From the NCBI GenBank assembly GCA_023436205.1, contig JAEZKC010000045.1:31319-95318 (forward strand): a DNA stretch of 64,000 nt, read 5' to 3'. The number at the start of each line of letters is the position of its first letter. Within the stretch, counting starts at the first letter, position 1. The stretch comes from Fibrobacterota bacterium. Lineage in GTDB: Bacteria > Fibrobacterota > Chitinivibrionia > Chitinivibrionales > Chitinispirillaceae. Below the pieces are notes generated by a model. It did no database searches. It was not told the origin of the DNA and worked only from the letters and a program-made list of their open reading frames with translations. The position numbers and the translations under genes were made by a program. Below are positions 29,388-37,948 of this stretch, piece by piece.

Positions 29388-30202
29388 TGGGTCTTTACAT
29401 TTCAAACCAATGGTCATCACATCTCATGGAGATCACCAATGATCTTCTGATTGTCGGTTTGGAGCGATCAGTAAAGTTTTCTCACCGGTCACTGAACAGT
29501 GACAGGTTTATAATCGGTCCGCAGCACAAATCTTTGACTGCAGAGCTTTTGAAAACTATATTGACAGGACTGAAATTTCCTGCGGAGCATATTTCCGATG
29601 CATTGAGCTGGTTTACCAAATCCAATCAGATCGGACTGGGCTTTGAACAGAAAAACGGAGTTTCTTCATATCGGCTGTATTTTGAATTCTTTGACAGGTA
29701 TCGACCTGATCCGGTGATGAACTGCGGAATGCTTCATCTAGGGTATAAGTGGTGTTGCAGTGATCCGTCAGATATGTTTGTGACTCGATATTCTTACGTC
29801 CCGAATTTTAATGGAAACAATCCGGGACAGGTCGTGCGCAGTATGATAAACACTTTGAATACCATTTTCGTTGATGAAGTGGTTTCACTCACTGAACGAG
29901 CATTGGCTGGGATTCCACCAAACAAGCGAATCATGACCTGTGCAGCGGAAAAAAGCGGCTGCAGGAATTCCTTTGATGTGAATGTCTACAGCAGTAAAAA
30001 CAGAGTGAATTTTGTAAAAGATGAGCTGAGGCGTATAATAGATTTCTTCAAAATAGATAGGCGGGAACTGGATGCTTTTCTGGATAAGAGTGGGGGGGCG
30101 GCACTGGGCCATATTTCATGCGGTATGGATGCAATGAACAATCCTTTTTTCACAATTTACTTTGACGATTTTACGCCAGTTATCAATCAAAGCCGAAAAT
30201 AA
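29387..30202 (+). CDS. Unknown alpha/beta protein, coupled to the cyclase-like gene
   Basis: A 271-residue soluble protein of no family I recognise. It shows several beta-strand/helix units: GLGFEQKNGVSSYRLYFEF, GMLHLGYKWCCSD, CRNSFDVNVYSSKNRV, then a helix VKDELRRIIDFF and a final strand FFTIYFDDF. This strand-helix rhythm loosely recalls the ABBA fold of aromatic or peptide prenyltransferases (NphB, PatF), but no catalytic residues can be matched. The resemblance alone is not enough for a functional name. The ATG overlaps the preceding stop (TAATG), which implies tight co-expression with the cyclase-like protein. Six Cys residues are notable for a cytoplasmic protein. Confidence 0.6.
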   Translation: MGLYISNQWSSHLMEITNDLLIVGLERSVKFSHRSLNSDRFIIGPQHKSLTAELLKTILTGLKFPAEHISDALSWFTKSNQIGLGFEQKNGVSSYRLYFEFFDRYRPDPVMNCGMLHLGYKWCCSDPSDMFVTRYSYVPNFNGNNPGQVVRSMINTLNTIFVDEVVSLTERALAGIPPNKRIMTCAAEKSGCRNSFDVNVYSSKNRVNFVKDELRRIIDFFKIDRRELDAFLDKSGGAALGHISCGMDAMNNPFFTIYFDDFTPVINQSRK

Positions 30203-30232
30203 TTATAGAACTTTTAGAAAGGATGGTTTTTT

Positions 30233-30940
30233 ATGGAAAAGCAGATTCTCTTTTATTCAGATATCAAACCCCTGTCTTCTGTTGAACATTCCGGGCTTTA
30301 TCTTCGTGATGACACTGGATTTGCATTCGCCGGAAATGTGAACGCGGTTCCGTTGACCACTGTCGAGTTTGCAAAAGCTGCCGGGGAGTATGTCATTGTC
30401 TTTGCTGGTGAAAATGAGGCCATGACACCGTATGCGGTGCTCGGTATTCGTGATGGAGAAAATGTATTTGTAGATGCTGAAGGCAAATTCAATGCTTCTT
30501 ATATCCCTGCATTCATCCGTCGTTATCCTTTCGTTTTCACCACCTATGATGAAGGTCAGAACTTCACTCTCTGCATAGATACTGAAAGCTCCGCGCTTAA
30601 TAGTGATGGAATCGGACATCGTCTTTTTGAAGAGGATGGAAAACATTCTGAGCGTCTTTCCCGCATCATTGCATTCATGACTGAGTATCAGCGTCAGTTT
30701 AACAGAACCCGGGATTTCTGCAAAAAGCTTCAGGAATACAATCTGCTTGAACCGTTTTCAGCAAAGTTTGAATTTGAAAATATGGAACCACAGACATTAA
30801 CCGGTTTTTATGCTGTAAGTAATGATCGCATAAAAGAGTTAACCGATGTTCAGCTACGTTACCTTGTTCAGTCCGAAGAGCTTGGGTTAATTTATAACCA
30901 TATTCAGTCTATGTCCAATTTTGATAAATACACACGTTGA
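30233..30940 (+). CDS. SapC family protein 2
   Basis: This 235-residue paralogue of the SapC protein at 27617-28369 shares AVLGIRDGENVFVD, YIPAFIRRYPFVFT, the CID strand, the LFEEDGKHS acidic motif and the helical second half with YQRQFNRTRDFCKKLQEYNLLEP. The two copies have diverged clearly, so the duplication is not recent. AGAAAGGA lies upstream of the ATG. No signal peptide is present. It closes the SapC / cyclase-like / unknown / SapC run, so the two SapC proteins may form a heteromer. The exact activity is unknown. Confidence 0.8.
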   Translation: MEKQILFYSDIKPLSSVEHSGLYLRDDTGFAFAGNVNAVPLTTVEFAKAAGEYVIVFAGENEAMTPYAVLGIRDGENVFVDAEGKFNASYIPAFIRRYPFVFTTYDEGQNFTLCIDTESSALNSDGIGHRLFEEDGKHSERLSRIIAFMTEYQRQFNRTRDFCKKLQEYNLLEPFSAKFEFENMEPQTLTGFYAVSNDRIKELTDVQLRYLVQSEELGLIYNHIQSMSNFDKYTR

Positions 30941-30984
30941 TAACTTAGGTGCACGGGTCTCGTGTTTCAATGGAGGGTGAAATC

Positions 30985-32565
30985 ATGAAAGTGGGAAGAG
31001 CGGTTTTAATGGCCTTGCTGTTTTCGGTTAATCTTCTTGCATCGTCTCAGATAGTTACATCCGACATTACAAGCAATACTCTATGGAATGCTGATACTGT
31101 CTATATCGACAAGAGTGGGTTTAGTGTGCAGAGTGGGGTCCGATTGACAATTGCTCCCGGAACTGTGGTGAGGTTCAGAGGTGGTTTAAGGTTTATTACT
31201 GTCAAAGGAACCATTACCGCCATAGGAACCGTCAGTGATTCCATCAGTTTCGCTCATGAAAACTCTCAGATAGTATGGCAGGGCATCCGATTACTCAAGC
31301 GTAACAGAACTGCCGGAAAAGACTCATCCTTCTTTAGTTACTGTAAGTTGGCCGGTGCCCAGTGCATCAACACCGACTCCGCATACATGGTTAGAGGTGG
31401 TGCACTGTACTGTGGTCCGGGAAATTACGTCGGTTTGAGCAGGTCGAATCTTCAAAGCAACGTGGGATCACATGGTGGGGCGATCTATGCCGATTCCGGA
31501 TCAGATGTCAGGATTGAAGATTGTTATTTTAAAAGCAATACTGCCGAATTTTTTGGAGGCGGTGCGATAATGACAAACTCTGGTGGTCCGATAAACTTAG
31601 CTGTCAACAGCTGCCGCTTTGACTATAATTACGCCCGGAACGGTGGTGCTATAAGAGTCGGTAAGGGAACGAGCGCTGAAATCAACAGCTGCATTTTTTA
31701 TCGTGATTCCACCCTTTCGATTAATCCGGCACTTCATGATCTCCAGGGTGGTGCCTTGGCCGTATTCGGCCCTTCCGATGTTGTTGTCAAGAACAGTATT
31801 TTTTTGTTTTGCCGTTCCTACGATAAAGGTGGAGCCATTTACAGTTCAGATGCAGCTTTAAAGCTTATCAACTGTACTGTCGCCCAAAGCACCGCGTTGT
31901 ATGGCGGTGGGATCTATTTCGCCCACACTTCAGAACCGAGTTTTCCTCAGCTTGTCAACACTATCGTTTCTCACAATGGTGTACTCTGGGGAATAGACTT
32001 GCCGCGCGATAGCGCCGGAGTTGCCATTTACCTAGATAGCGCAGTATCTCCATCTTTTCGCAATTGTGCTATTTCCGATACTGTATATGATCACACAATC
32101 AAGCCGTTTAACGGCAATTTTGAAAACAGTGCCTATCGGGTTACAAGTTGGGCTTGGGAGATGCGGATAGACTTATCTGATACTCTCGTTGAAGGGTATA
32201 ATCTTGATGAGTATGATAAATCAATTGATGCGGGAACACCCGACGTCAGTGGGTTTGGATTGTCGGAGTATGACTTGGCTGGTAAAACAAGAATCAGCGG
32301 GTCTGCAATAGACATTGGTGCATTCGAATACAACGGTCCGGTTTCCATTTCAGGCTATAATCCTCAGATTAAAGAGAGTCAACTATTTGGCTGTTCAGAG
32401 CTGGTTGTTTATTCTTTGGATGGTAAAAGAATTACCATGTTCAAGGGAACACAGATTCCTGAATCAGTGCGTGATCTGAGAAAGAAGCTTCCCAGAGGTG
32501 TTTATCTTCTTACTGCATCTCGTTCGGGAAAAAAGTTGGGGTCAAGAAAGTTTTTCGTTAAATAG
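30985..32565 (+). CDS. Secreted right-handed beta-helix protein with T9SS-type C-terminus
   Basis: About 526 residues. The start at ATG 30985 is preferred because GGAGGGTG sits five bases upstream and a clean signal peptide follows (VGRAVLMALLFSVNLLASSQ). The body holds parallel beta-helix coils rich in GGAI and GGGI turns (for example SHGGAIYADSGSDVRIEDC, NGGAIRVGKGTSAEINSC), as in polymorphic-membrane-protein or pectate-lyase-type helices. The final ~60 residues (LVVYSLDGKRITMF ... LPRGVYLLTASRSGKK) resemble a type IX sorting domain. It probably sits on the cell surface, and enzyme activity is not evident. A terminator hairpin follows. Confidence 0.7.
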   Translation: MKVGRAVLMALLFSVNLLASSQIVTSDITSNTLWNADTVYIDKSGFSVQSGVRLTIAPGTVVRFRGGLRFITVKGTITAIGTVSDSISFAHENSQIVWQGIRLLKRNRTAGKDSSFFSYCKLAGAQCINTDSAYMVRGGALYCGPGNYVGLSRSNLQSNVGSHGGAIYADSGSDVRIEDCYFKSNTAEFFGGGAIMTNSGGPINLAVNSCRFDYNYARNGGAIRVGKGTSAEINSCIFYRDSTLSINPALHDLQGGALAVFGPSDVVVKNSIFLFCRSYDKGGAIYSSDAALKLINCTVAQSTALYGGGIYFAHTSEPSFPQLVNTIVSHNGVLWGIDLPRDSAGVAIYLDSAVSPSFRNCAISDTVYDHTIKPFNGNFENSAYRVTSWAWEMRIDLSDTLVEGYNLDEYDKSIDAGTPDVSGFGLSEYDLAGKTRISGSAIDIGAFEYNGPVSISGYNPQIKESQLFGCSELVVYSLDGKRITMFKGTQIPESVRDLRKKLPRGVYLLTASRSGKKLGSRKFFVK

Positions 32566-32570
32566 TTGGA

Positions 32571-32601
32571 AAGGGGGATGCTTTGTTGTGGCATTCTCCT
32601 T
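32571..32601 (+). terminator. Hairpin terminator after the beta-helix gene
   Basis: An 11-bp stem AAGGGGGATGC / GCATTCTCCTT (two G-T pairs) with a nine-base loop begins five bases after the stop codon. ACCATTCTAATAAATTT follows. It separates the SapC block from the lipoprotein and export genes. Confidence 0.65.
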
Positions 32602-32756
32602 ACCATTCTAATAAATTTCAGCATTCAGGTGAAAATGTTCTGCGGAGTCTAAAACTGTTTTCCTCAGTTCTCCTGAGCAGTATTCCCACATTGGGCAAAG
32701 TATGCATGCTATTCATTGAGTTTTACTAATTCATTACTATTACAGGATCAATTTTT

Positions 32757-35228
32757 ATGAAAGTGTATCGTAAGCGTCTGTTATCTTCTTTATTACTGCT
32801 TTTCTTTTTGGCTCTATTATCCTGCATGAGGAGTGATGGAGTGGGTAATGATGCCGGGACCTGGAGTTTTTCGGGTGTGGTTGTGGATGGTTCGACAGAG
32901 AAGCCGCTTCGAGATGTCGCAATTAGTTACGTTGATGATGATGGAGATGTTCAGAGTGTAAGGTGTGGTGATGATGGAAAGTTTTTCATCAACAATATAC
33001 CTTACGGTGAGAGAACATTTGTTTTTACCTATACAGTTTCGGACAGCAGTTATACATCTAAAAAGATACTGGCTTCCTCTTACGCGGAAGCATCATCATT
33101 GGGTGGAGTAATCGGTGATGTCTCGAAAATTGTGCGTCTATATCCATTGACAGGTCTGGTTTCCGGAACACTGGTTTATAAACCTCAGGGCACAGAATAC
33201 CAACTCCCGGCCGAATCTGCCTCTGTGAGGATCTTATATCAGGACAGTTCAATGCAGAATGCGGAACCAAGTTCTTTTACCGCCATTGCCGATTCTCTAG
33301 GCATTTTTTCAATTAAAAAATTGCCTCTTGCTCCCGGAGGCGTCATATCCTTTGATAATTTTAAAAAGAAGGATGCCACTTATGTGCTGTCTTCGAAGTC
33401 GCTGAAATTATTAAACGGTCTGGTGCTGGAAAATCTTGGGCGCCTGGTTTACACTACTACTGACACTCTAGGCTGGTCAACAATAATATTAAATTCCAAT
33501 GTGCTCTCCACAGATGGGTATGGAAAAACCGGAGTTCCTGTTAATGATACTATTTGGTATCAACTTCCTGTTCTTCTTCAGCCAGCTACTGTTTCGGTCA
33601 CAGTGAACGGATTTGGGTCTCCTTCCATTTCCTCTAAAGTGAATAAAGATACTCTCTTTGTGATACCAGTATCTCAGCTTCCTTACGACACTTTAGTGGA
33701 AGTGAAGATTTCTGGTTTTACAGTTAACGGTAACGAGAAATTTGATTTAACTCTTAATGGTGTAGCACGATTTCGTACAAAGAAGAGCCCTTATCCTGTG
33801 GAGGCGAACTTCTGGTCACAGCCCTGGACTCCCAGCGGTCGCTTTGGCATCGGCCAGACCTTGTGGGTTCGCTTTTCGGAAAAGCTGGATACACACGTTA
33901 GCTCGTATCTTTGGACATCTTCATCCGCTGCCGCCACCCTTTACGGATCTGGAGCGTCTGCAAACTGCGAAGCCAGAATCTCGGGTGACACTCTTTTTGT
34001 CACCCCTGACCAGCGTCTCAACATTGCCTATAACAGTACAATTGGATTTAACGTAAGAGCCCAAACACTTGATGGTAAATATTTGGGATATTATGACTTC
34101 AGAGCAAATACTGTGGAGGATTCTCTTTATCTGGTCTGGACTAATACAAAGGATGCCATGGGTAAGAACCGTATTGATATGGGTTTGCGGGATACCTTGA
34201 AGGTGGTAGCCTCTGCTTCCGGATTTTCAGTGGTGGGGGTTTCTGGTGGTTCAACCGGATTGGTTCCACCAGGTCTGCTTCTATCAGACATCAAAGTCTC
34301 ACATGATACCATAGTTTGTGTTCCGTCTCTTTCCCTGTTGTCGGACACTTCCTATAGTCTTGATTTCGATCTGCAGTTTTCTGATGGCTCTATTCGCAGA
34401 AATGTACTGGGAATATACTGGACTACCAAGAAAAAAGTGACCATTACAGGCACTGATACAAAAGTAAATGGAATGTACCGTCCTCTCTCGGCGATGGGTG
34501 ACAGTTTTAAAGTAACCTTTTCTGAGCCCATCGATACTGGAATCAATGCAGCAGTGGCATTCAGGGTAAATATCAAAGATATCAAAAACGCCACAAAACG
34601 AACCAGGGTCAGGTGGGACAGCGAATGCCGTACTGCAACTGTCATTCTTCTTGATACTCTGCCAACAGCGGATTTCGATGCGCCAGCCGCTTACACCGCC
34701 ACTGCAATCAGGACCAAGGCAGTCGAATCTGTCACTTTTGATTTGGTAACCAAATCTGGAGAGCAGGTTTTGGGTTGTGCGCCTGAGGGCACTCCAATTT
34801 CTCTTCATACGGAGAAGGGCATGTGCATTGTTCAAACCAACATGATAGATAATCTGGACGGCAGAATATCGGTGGAAAAGGATTTCACTCCGGTGACTGC
34901 TTTTCCAGTGGATGGGTCCATAACTTTACAATTTTCACGAATAATTGACACATCCCTTATTAGAATGGATTCATTAACTCTGCATGCTGGCATTCACAAG
35001 GCGGGAGCAGTAATAGTACCTGTAAATGTCACAGTGCTGGCGGATCTTAAAACGATTCGTATCAAGCCGACCGACCCTTTGGACACGAGAACAGATTACT
35101 ATGTATGGGTGAAGGCGGTTCCGGGCTTGAAGATAGCGGGTGCTGCAGCAATTAATAAACATGGCGGTACTTTTAGTGGTCAATCTGCCGCCGGATACCT
35201 GCTTGATCGTCCGTTTAAAACACAGTAG
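32757..35228 (+). CDS. Large lipoprotein with carboxypeptidase-regulatory-like and Big_5-type Ig domains
   Basis: The 823-residue protein starts with a lipoprotein signal peptide whose lipobox is LLSC (Cys23). Residues ~35-110 look like a carboxypeptidase-regulatory-like fold (VVVDGSTEKPLRDVAISYVD, DGKFFINNIPYGERTF). The rest is a chain of bacterial Ig-like domains of the SbsA/Big_5 kind, recognised by endings such as FTVNGNEKFDLTLNGVARF and strings of DTLFV. It is predicted to be anchored in the outer membrane or periplasm. It directly precedes the HlyD gene by 35 bases, so it probably belongs to the export operon, perhaps as an accessory or surface tether. No enzyme motif was seen. Confidence 0.65.
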   Translation: MKVYRKRLLSSLLLLFFLALLSCMRSDGVGNDAGTWSFSGVVVDGSTEKPLRDVAISYVDDDGDVQSVRCGDDGKFFINNIPYGERTFVFTYTVSDSSYTSKKILASSYAEASSLGGVIGDVSKIVRLYPLTGLVSGTLVYKPQGTEYQLPAESASVRILYQDSSMQNAEPSSFTAIADSLGIFSIKKLPLAPGGVISFDNFKKKDATYVLSSKSLKLLNGLVLENLGRLVYTTTDTLGWSTIILNSNVLSTDGYGKTGVPVNDTIWYQLPVLLQPATVSVTVNGFGSPSISSKVNKDTLFVIPVSQLPYDTLVEVKISGFTVNGNEKFDLTLNGVARFRTKKSPYPVEANFWSQPWTPSGRFGIGQTLWVRFSEKLDTHVSSYLWTSSSAAATLYGSGASANCEARISGDTLFVTPDQRLNIAYNSTIGFNVRAQTLDGKYLGYYDFRANTVEDSLYLVWTNTKDAMGKNRIDMGLRDTLKVVASASGFSVVGVSGGSTGLVPPGLLLSDIKVSHDTIVCVPSLSLLSDTSYSLDFDLQFSDGSIRRNVLGIYWTTKKKVTITGTDTKVNGMYRPLSAMGDSFKVTFSEPIDTGINAAVAFRVNIKDIKNATKRTRVRWDSECRTATVILLDTLPTADFDAPAAYTATAIRTKAVESVTFDLVTKSGEQVLGCAPEGTPISLHTEKGMCIVQTNMIDNLDGRISVEKDFTPVTAFPVDGSITLQFSRIIDTSLIRMDSLTLHAGIHKAGAVIVPVNVTVLADLKTIRIKPTDPLDTRTDYYVWVKAVPGLKIAGAAAINKHGGTFSGQSAAGYLLDRPFKTQ

Positions 35229-35263
35229 CGAATAATTACTTTGCATCTGGAAGGCGTATAAAC

Positions 35264-36094
35264 TTGAAAAGGCATATAGTAATCGTATTAGGGATTATAA
35301 TCATCAGCGCAGTATATCTTCAAGCCACGCCTGGAACGGATGCGGCTGGAGGAAAAATACAGGGTATTGTCGAACCGTTCCGGTCAGCGGAAATGTCTCC
35401 TGAGATATCCGGCCGAATCGTGGAAATCAGTATTCCAGAAGGAAAGTCAGCCCGGGAGGGTGATACTATAATTAAAATAGAGTATAACGAAGATCTGCTT
35501 CTTTGTGAACGGGCGCGTTTGACAGCCGAAAACAGGGCAGACCAGAAAGCCGCACAGTTGAAAATGGAAACGGCCAAACTTGAATATGATGCAACCAAGC
35601 TTGTATATGACAGTACCAGTGCCGTCAGCGAAGAGGAACTGTGGGGAAAGAAATATCAATACGAAGCTGCATTTGCCGAATATGAGCAGCTTTCGGGTCA
35701 AAAAGAACGCGAATTGATAGAGTATCGGATCGCTCAGACTCGCCTTAAAACCCATTTTATCATTGCACCTTACCCATGTGTTATAGCGGGTGTAAAGCTG
35801 CGCGAATGGGAACATTGCAAGGCCGCTGAACCGCTTGTATCCATAGTGGATGCATCCAGATGTCGCTTTATCACTTATGTTCCAATACATCTGACGAAAC
35901 AGCTTACACTGGGGAAAAAAGTCAAGCTGCAGGTGGCTAATAAAAATGGTTTTGTTATGAAGGATGGTGTTGTGGATTTCATTTCCCCGGTGGTTGACCC
36001 GGCCAGCGATCTTCTGACCGTGAAAATTAAATTTGACAACCGAGATGGTTCCGTGAAGCCGGGTGTTTCCGGATATCTTCTGATAGGTGAATAG
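35264..36094 (+). CDS. HlyD-type periplasmic adaptor (membrane fusion protein) 1
   Basis: A 276-residue protein with an N-terminal hydrophobic segment (IVIVLGIIIISAVYLQA). Then come a lipoyl half-motif GKIQGIVEPFRSAEMSPEIS with GRIVEISIPEGKSAREGDTI, a coiled-coil hairpin (~70-165), the second lipoyl half and a beta-barrel domain ending VKPGVSGYLLIGE. These are the features of HlyD/AcrA-type adaptors that link an inner-membrane exporter to TolC. It starts at TTG (35264) with GGAAGG nine bases upstream. The stop lies one base before the ATG of the next gene. At under 280 residues it is short for the family. It would act in the periplasm as part of the export complex encoded by 35264-43715. Confidence 0.75.
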   Translation: MKRHIVIVLGIIIISAVYLQATPGTDAAGGKIQGIVEPFRSAEMSPEISGRIVEISIPEGKSAREGDTIIKIEYNEDLLLCERARLTAENRADQKAAQLKMETAKLEYDATKLVYDSTSAVSEEELWGKKYQYEAAFAEYEQLSGQKERELIEYRIAQTRLKTHFIIAPYPCVIAGVKLREWEHCKAAEPLVSIVDASRCRFITYVPIHLTKQLTLGKKVKLQVANKNGFVMKDGVVDFISPVVDPASDLLTVKIKFDNRDGSVKPGVSGYLLIGE

Positions 36095-36095
36095 T

Positions 36096-37928
36096 ATGGT
36101 ACAACAAGGCTCAATCCGAACCAGCAGAGGTCTCCATAAACTTCAGCTGCTGAGATCGTTCGAAGGTTCACCTGAGCAGTTCTGGGCGATGTTCCTTGAC
36201 AGCCTTTCAGACCTGGTGGGAGCTGATGATGGTGTAATCATTGAAAAAGGTTCAGAACCCAAATCCTTTAAGGTGATTGCAGTTCCGAATGGAAATCAAA
36301 ACGATGCATTGCACGCTACTCCGAAACTTATTTCAGAAACACTGGGAAAAAGTTCTGACAAGAAGGTAACCGTTTTTTCGACCAGTTCTTTTTCGCTTCT
36401 GACAGTTCCCGTACAGAATGAACGCGGCGCTCCGGTCGAGTATGCTTTCCTCAAGGTACCAACTGTAAATCCCACCGAAATTTCAGCTGCCACCATCGCT
36501 TTAACATCGGTAACTGATATTCCGGTGATCTACAGGCGACAAAAAGAAGCGTTGCGGGTCATCCAGCATCAGGAAAAGATACTGAATGTACTTGATCTCA
36601 ATGTGCAGTTGAATTCCCAAACCCGATTCCTTTCTGCGGCCATGCTTTTATGCAATGAGCTGGCATCTGCTTACAAGTGCAGTAGGGTGTCCTTGGGATG
36701 GCGCAAGGGAAATCATATCCGCCTCAAAGCCGTGAGCCAGACAGATCACTTTGAAAAGAAAATGGAGATCGTTCAGAAGGCAGAAGCCGCAATGGAAGAA
36801 GCTTCTGAACAGAACACTGAGATCCGTTTTCCGATGACAGACAATGAAGGTACGCTATATGTTCGGGATCATGAAATATATCTGAAACAGGCTTCCGCCG
36901 GGGCACTTTTGTCATTACCAGTTAGGCAAGGCAATGATGTGCTTGGTGTCTGCTTACTGGAAAAAAACATGGGAGCATTTTCCGAGGAGGATTTGCATCA
37001 TGTCCGTATGCTGATTGACCAAGTGTCTGCTCGCCTTCACGAGTTGCAGAAACGGGACAGATGGTTTGGAGCTCGATTTGGGGAATGGATAAGAGGAAAG
37101 CTTGGACTGGTTTTAGGCATTGAGCATACGTGGATAAAGTTAGGGGCCATTTTCGCATCTGCAGCTTTGGTATTTCTGTTCACGGTTCCGGTACGATACA
37201 GAGTGGATTCGCCTATGATTTTGAAAACAGACGATATCACATTTCTGGCAGCTCCTTTTGATGGCTATATCTCGGCAGTTCACGCCAAAGCGGGTGAGAG
37301 TATTAAGATAGGAAATGTGATGCTCTCTCTCGATAAAAAAGATCTAATTCTTGAAGAATCCGGGCTGGAAGCTGAGTATACGAAAATTAGACGTGAAGAA
37401 GACAAGTTTCGTGCGGGTGAACAGCTGGCGGAAATGCGCATAGCTCAATCTCAAAGTGAGCAGCTAAATTCCCGACTGGATATTGTAAAACTCCGTCTCT
37501 CTCAGGCTGATATTAAGGCTCCCTTTACCGGTATTGTCATTGAAGGAGATCAGCATGAGCGCTTAGGTTCACCGGTCAAACAGGGTGAGGTCCTTTTTAA
37601 GCTTGGCAGAATAGAGGACATCCGGGTGGAGGCAAAGGTAAGTGAGAATGAAATTCAAAATATCCGGCTTGGCGCCAGCGGGCAAATTGCATTGGCTAGC
37701 CGGCCCAACGAATCGTTCGCAATCACAGTACAGAGAATCGAACCGGCAGCAGTTTCTGATCCGAGCGGAAATGTCTTCCAGGTCGTCTGTTCTTTTGATA
37801 ATGAAGTGCCACAGTGGTTCAGGCCGGGTATGACGGGGATTTCCAAAATTGAGTCGGAAAAGAAGACGCTCTTTTGGATAATTGGTCATCGCACATTTGA
37901 TTTCCTCCGGCTGAAACTGTGGTGGTGA
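36096..37928 (+). CDS. GAF-domain / HlyD fusion adaptor
   Basis: About 610 residues; ATG 36096 is preferred because AGGTGA lies five bases upstream. Residues ~1-330 are soluble, with a GAF-like sensor region (RFLSAAMLLCNELASAYKCS, then LSLPVRQGNDVLGVCLLEKN and a closing helix). One transmembrane helix follows (~349-368, LGAIFASAALVFLFTVP). Then come a lipoyl half (DDITFLAAPFDGYISAVHAK), a short coiled coil, the second lipoyl half (ADIKAPFTGIVIEGDQ) and an adaptor beta-barrel. The topology places the GAF domain in the cytoplasm and the adaptor in the periplasm. GAF domains usually bind small ligands, so the complex may be controlled from inside. A GAF fused to a HlyD adaptor is uncommon. It lies between a HlyD adaptor gene and the M50 gene. 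Confidence 0.75.
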   Translation: MVQQGSIRTSRGLHKLQLLRSFEGSPEQFWAMFLDSLSDLVGADDGVIIEKGSEPKSFKVIAVPNGNQNDALHATPKLISETLGKSSDKKVTVFSTSSFSLLTVPVQNERGAPVEYAFLKVPTVNPTEISAATIALTSVTDIPVIYRRQKEALRVIQHQEKILNVLDLNVQLNSQTRFLSAAMLLCNELASAYKCSRVSLGWRKGNHIRLKAVSQTDHFEKKMEIVQKAEAAMEEASEQNTEIRFPMTDNEGTLYVRDHEIYLKQASAGALLSLPVRQGNDVLGVCLLEKNMGAFSEEDLHHVRMLIDQVSARLHELQKRDRWFGARFGEWIRGKLGLVLGIEHTWIKLGAIFASAALVFLFTVPVRYRVDSPMILKTDDITFLAAPFDGYISAVHAKAGESIKIGNVMLSLDKKDLILEESGLEAEYTKIRREEDKFRAGEQLAEMRIAQSQSEQLNSRLDIVKLRLSQADIKAPFTGIVIEGDQHERLGSPVKQGEVLFKLGRIEDIRVEAKVSENEIQNIRLGASGQIALASRPNESFAITVQRIEPAAVSDPSGNVFQVVCSFDNEVPQWFRPGMTGISKIESEKKTLFWIIGHRTFDFLRLKLWW

Positions 37929-37948
37929 GATAGGGTCGACAGACTACA

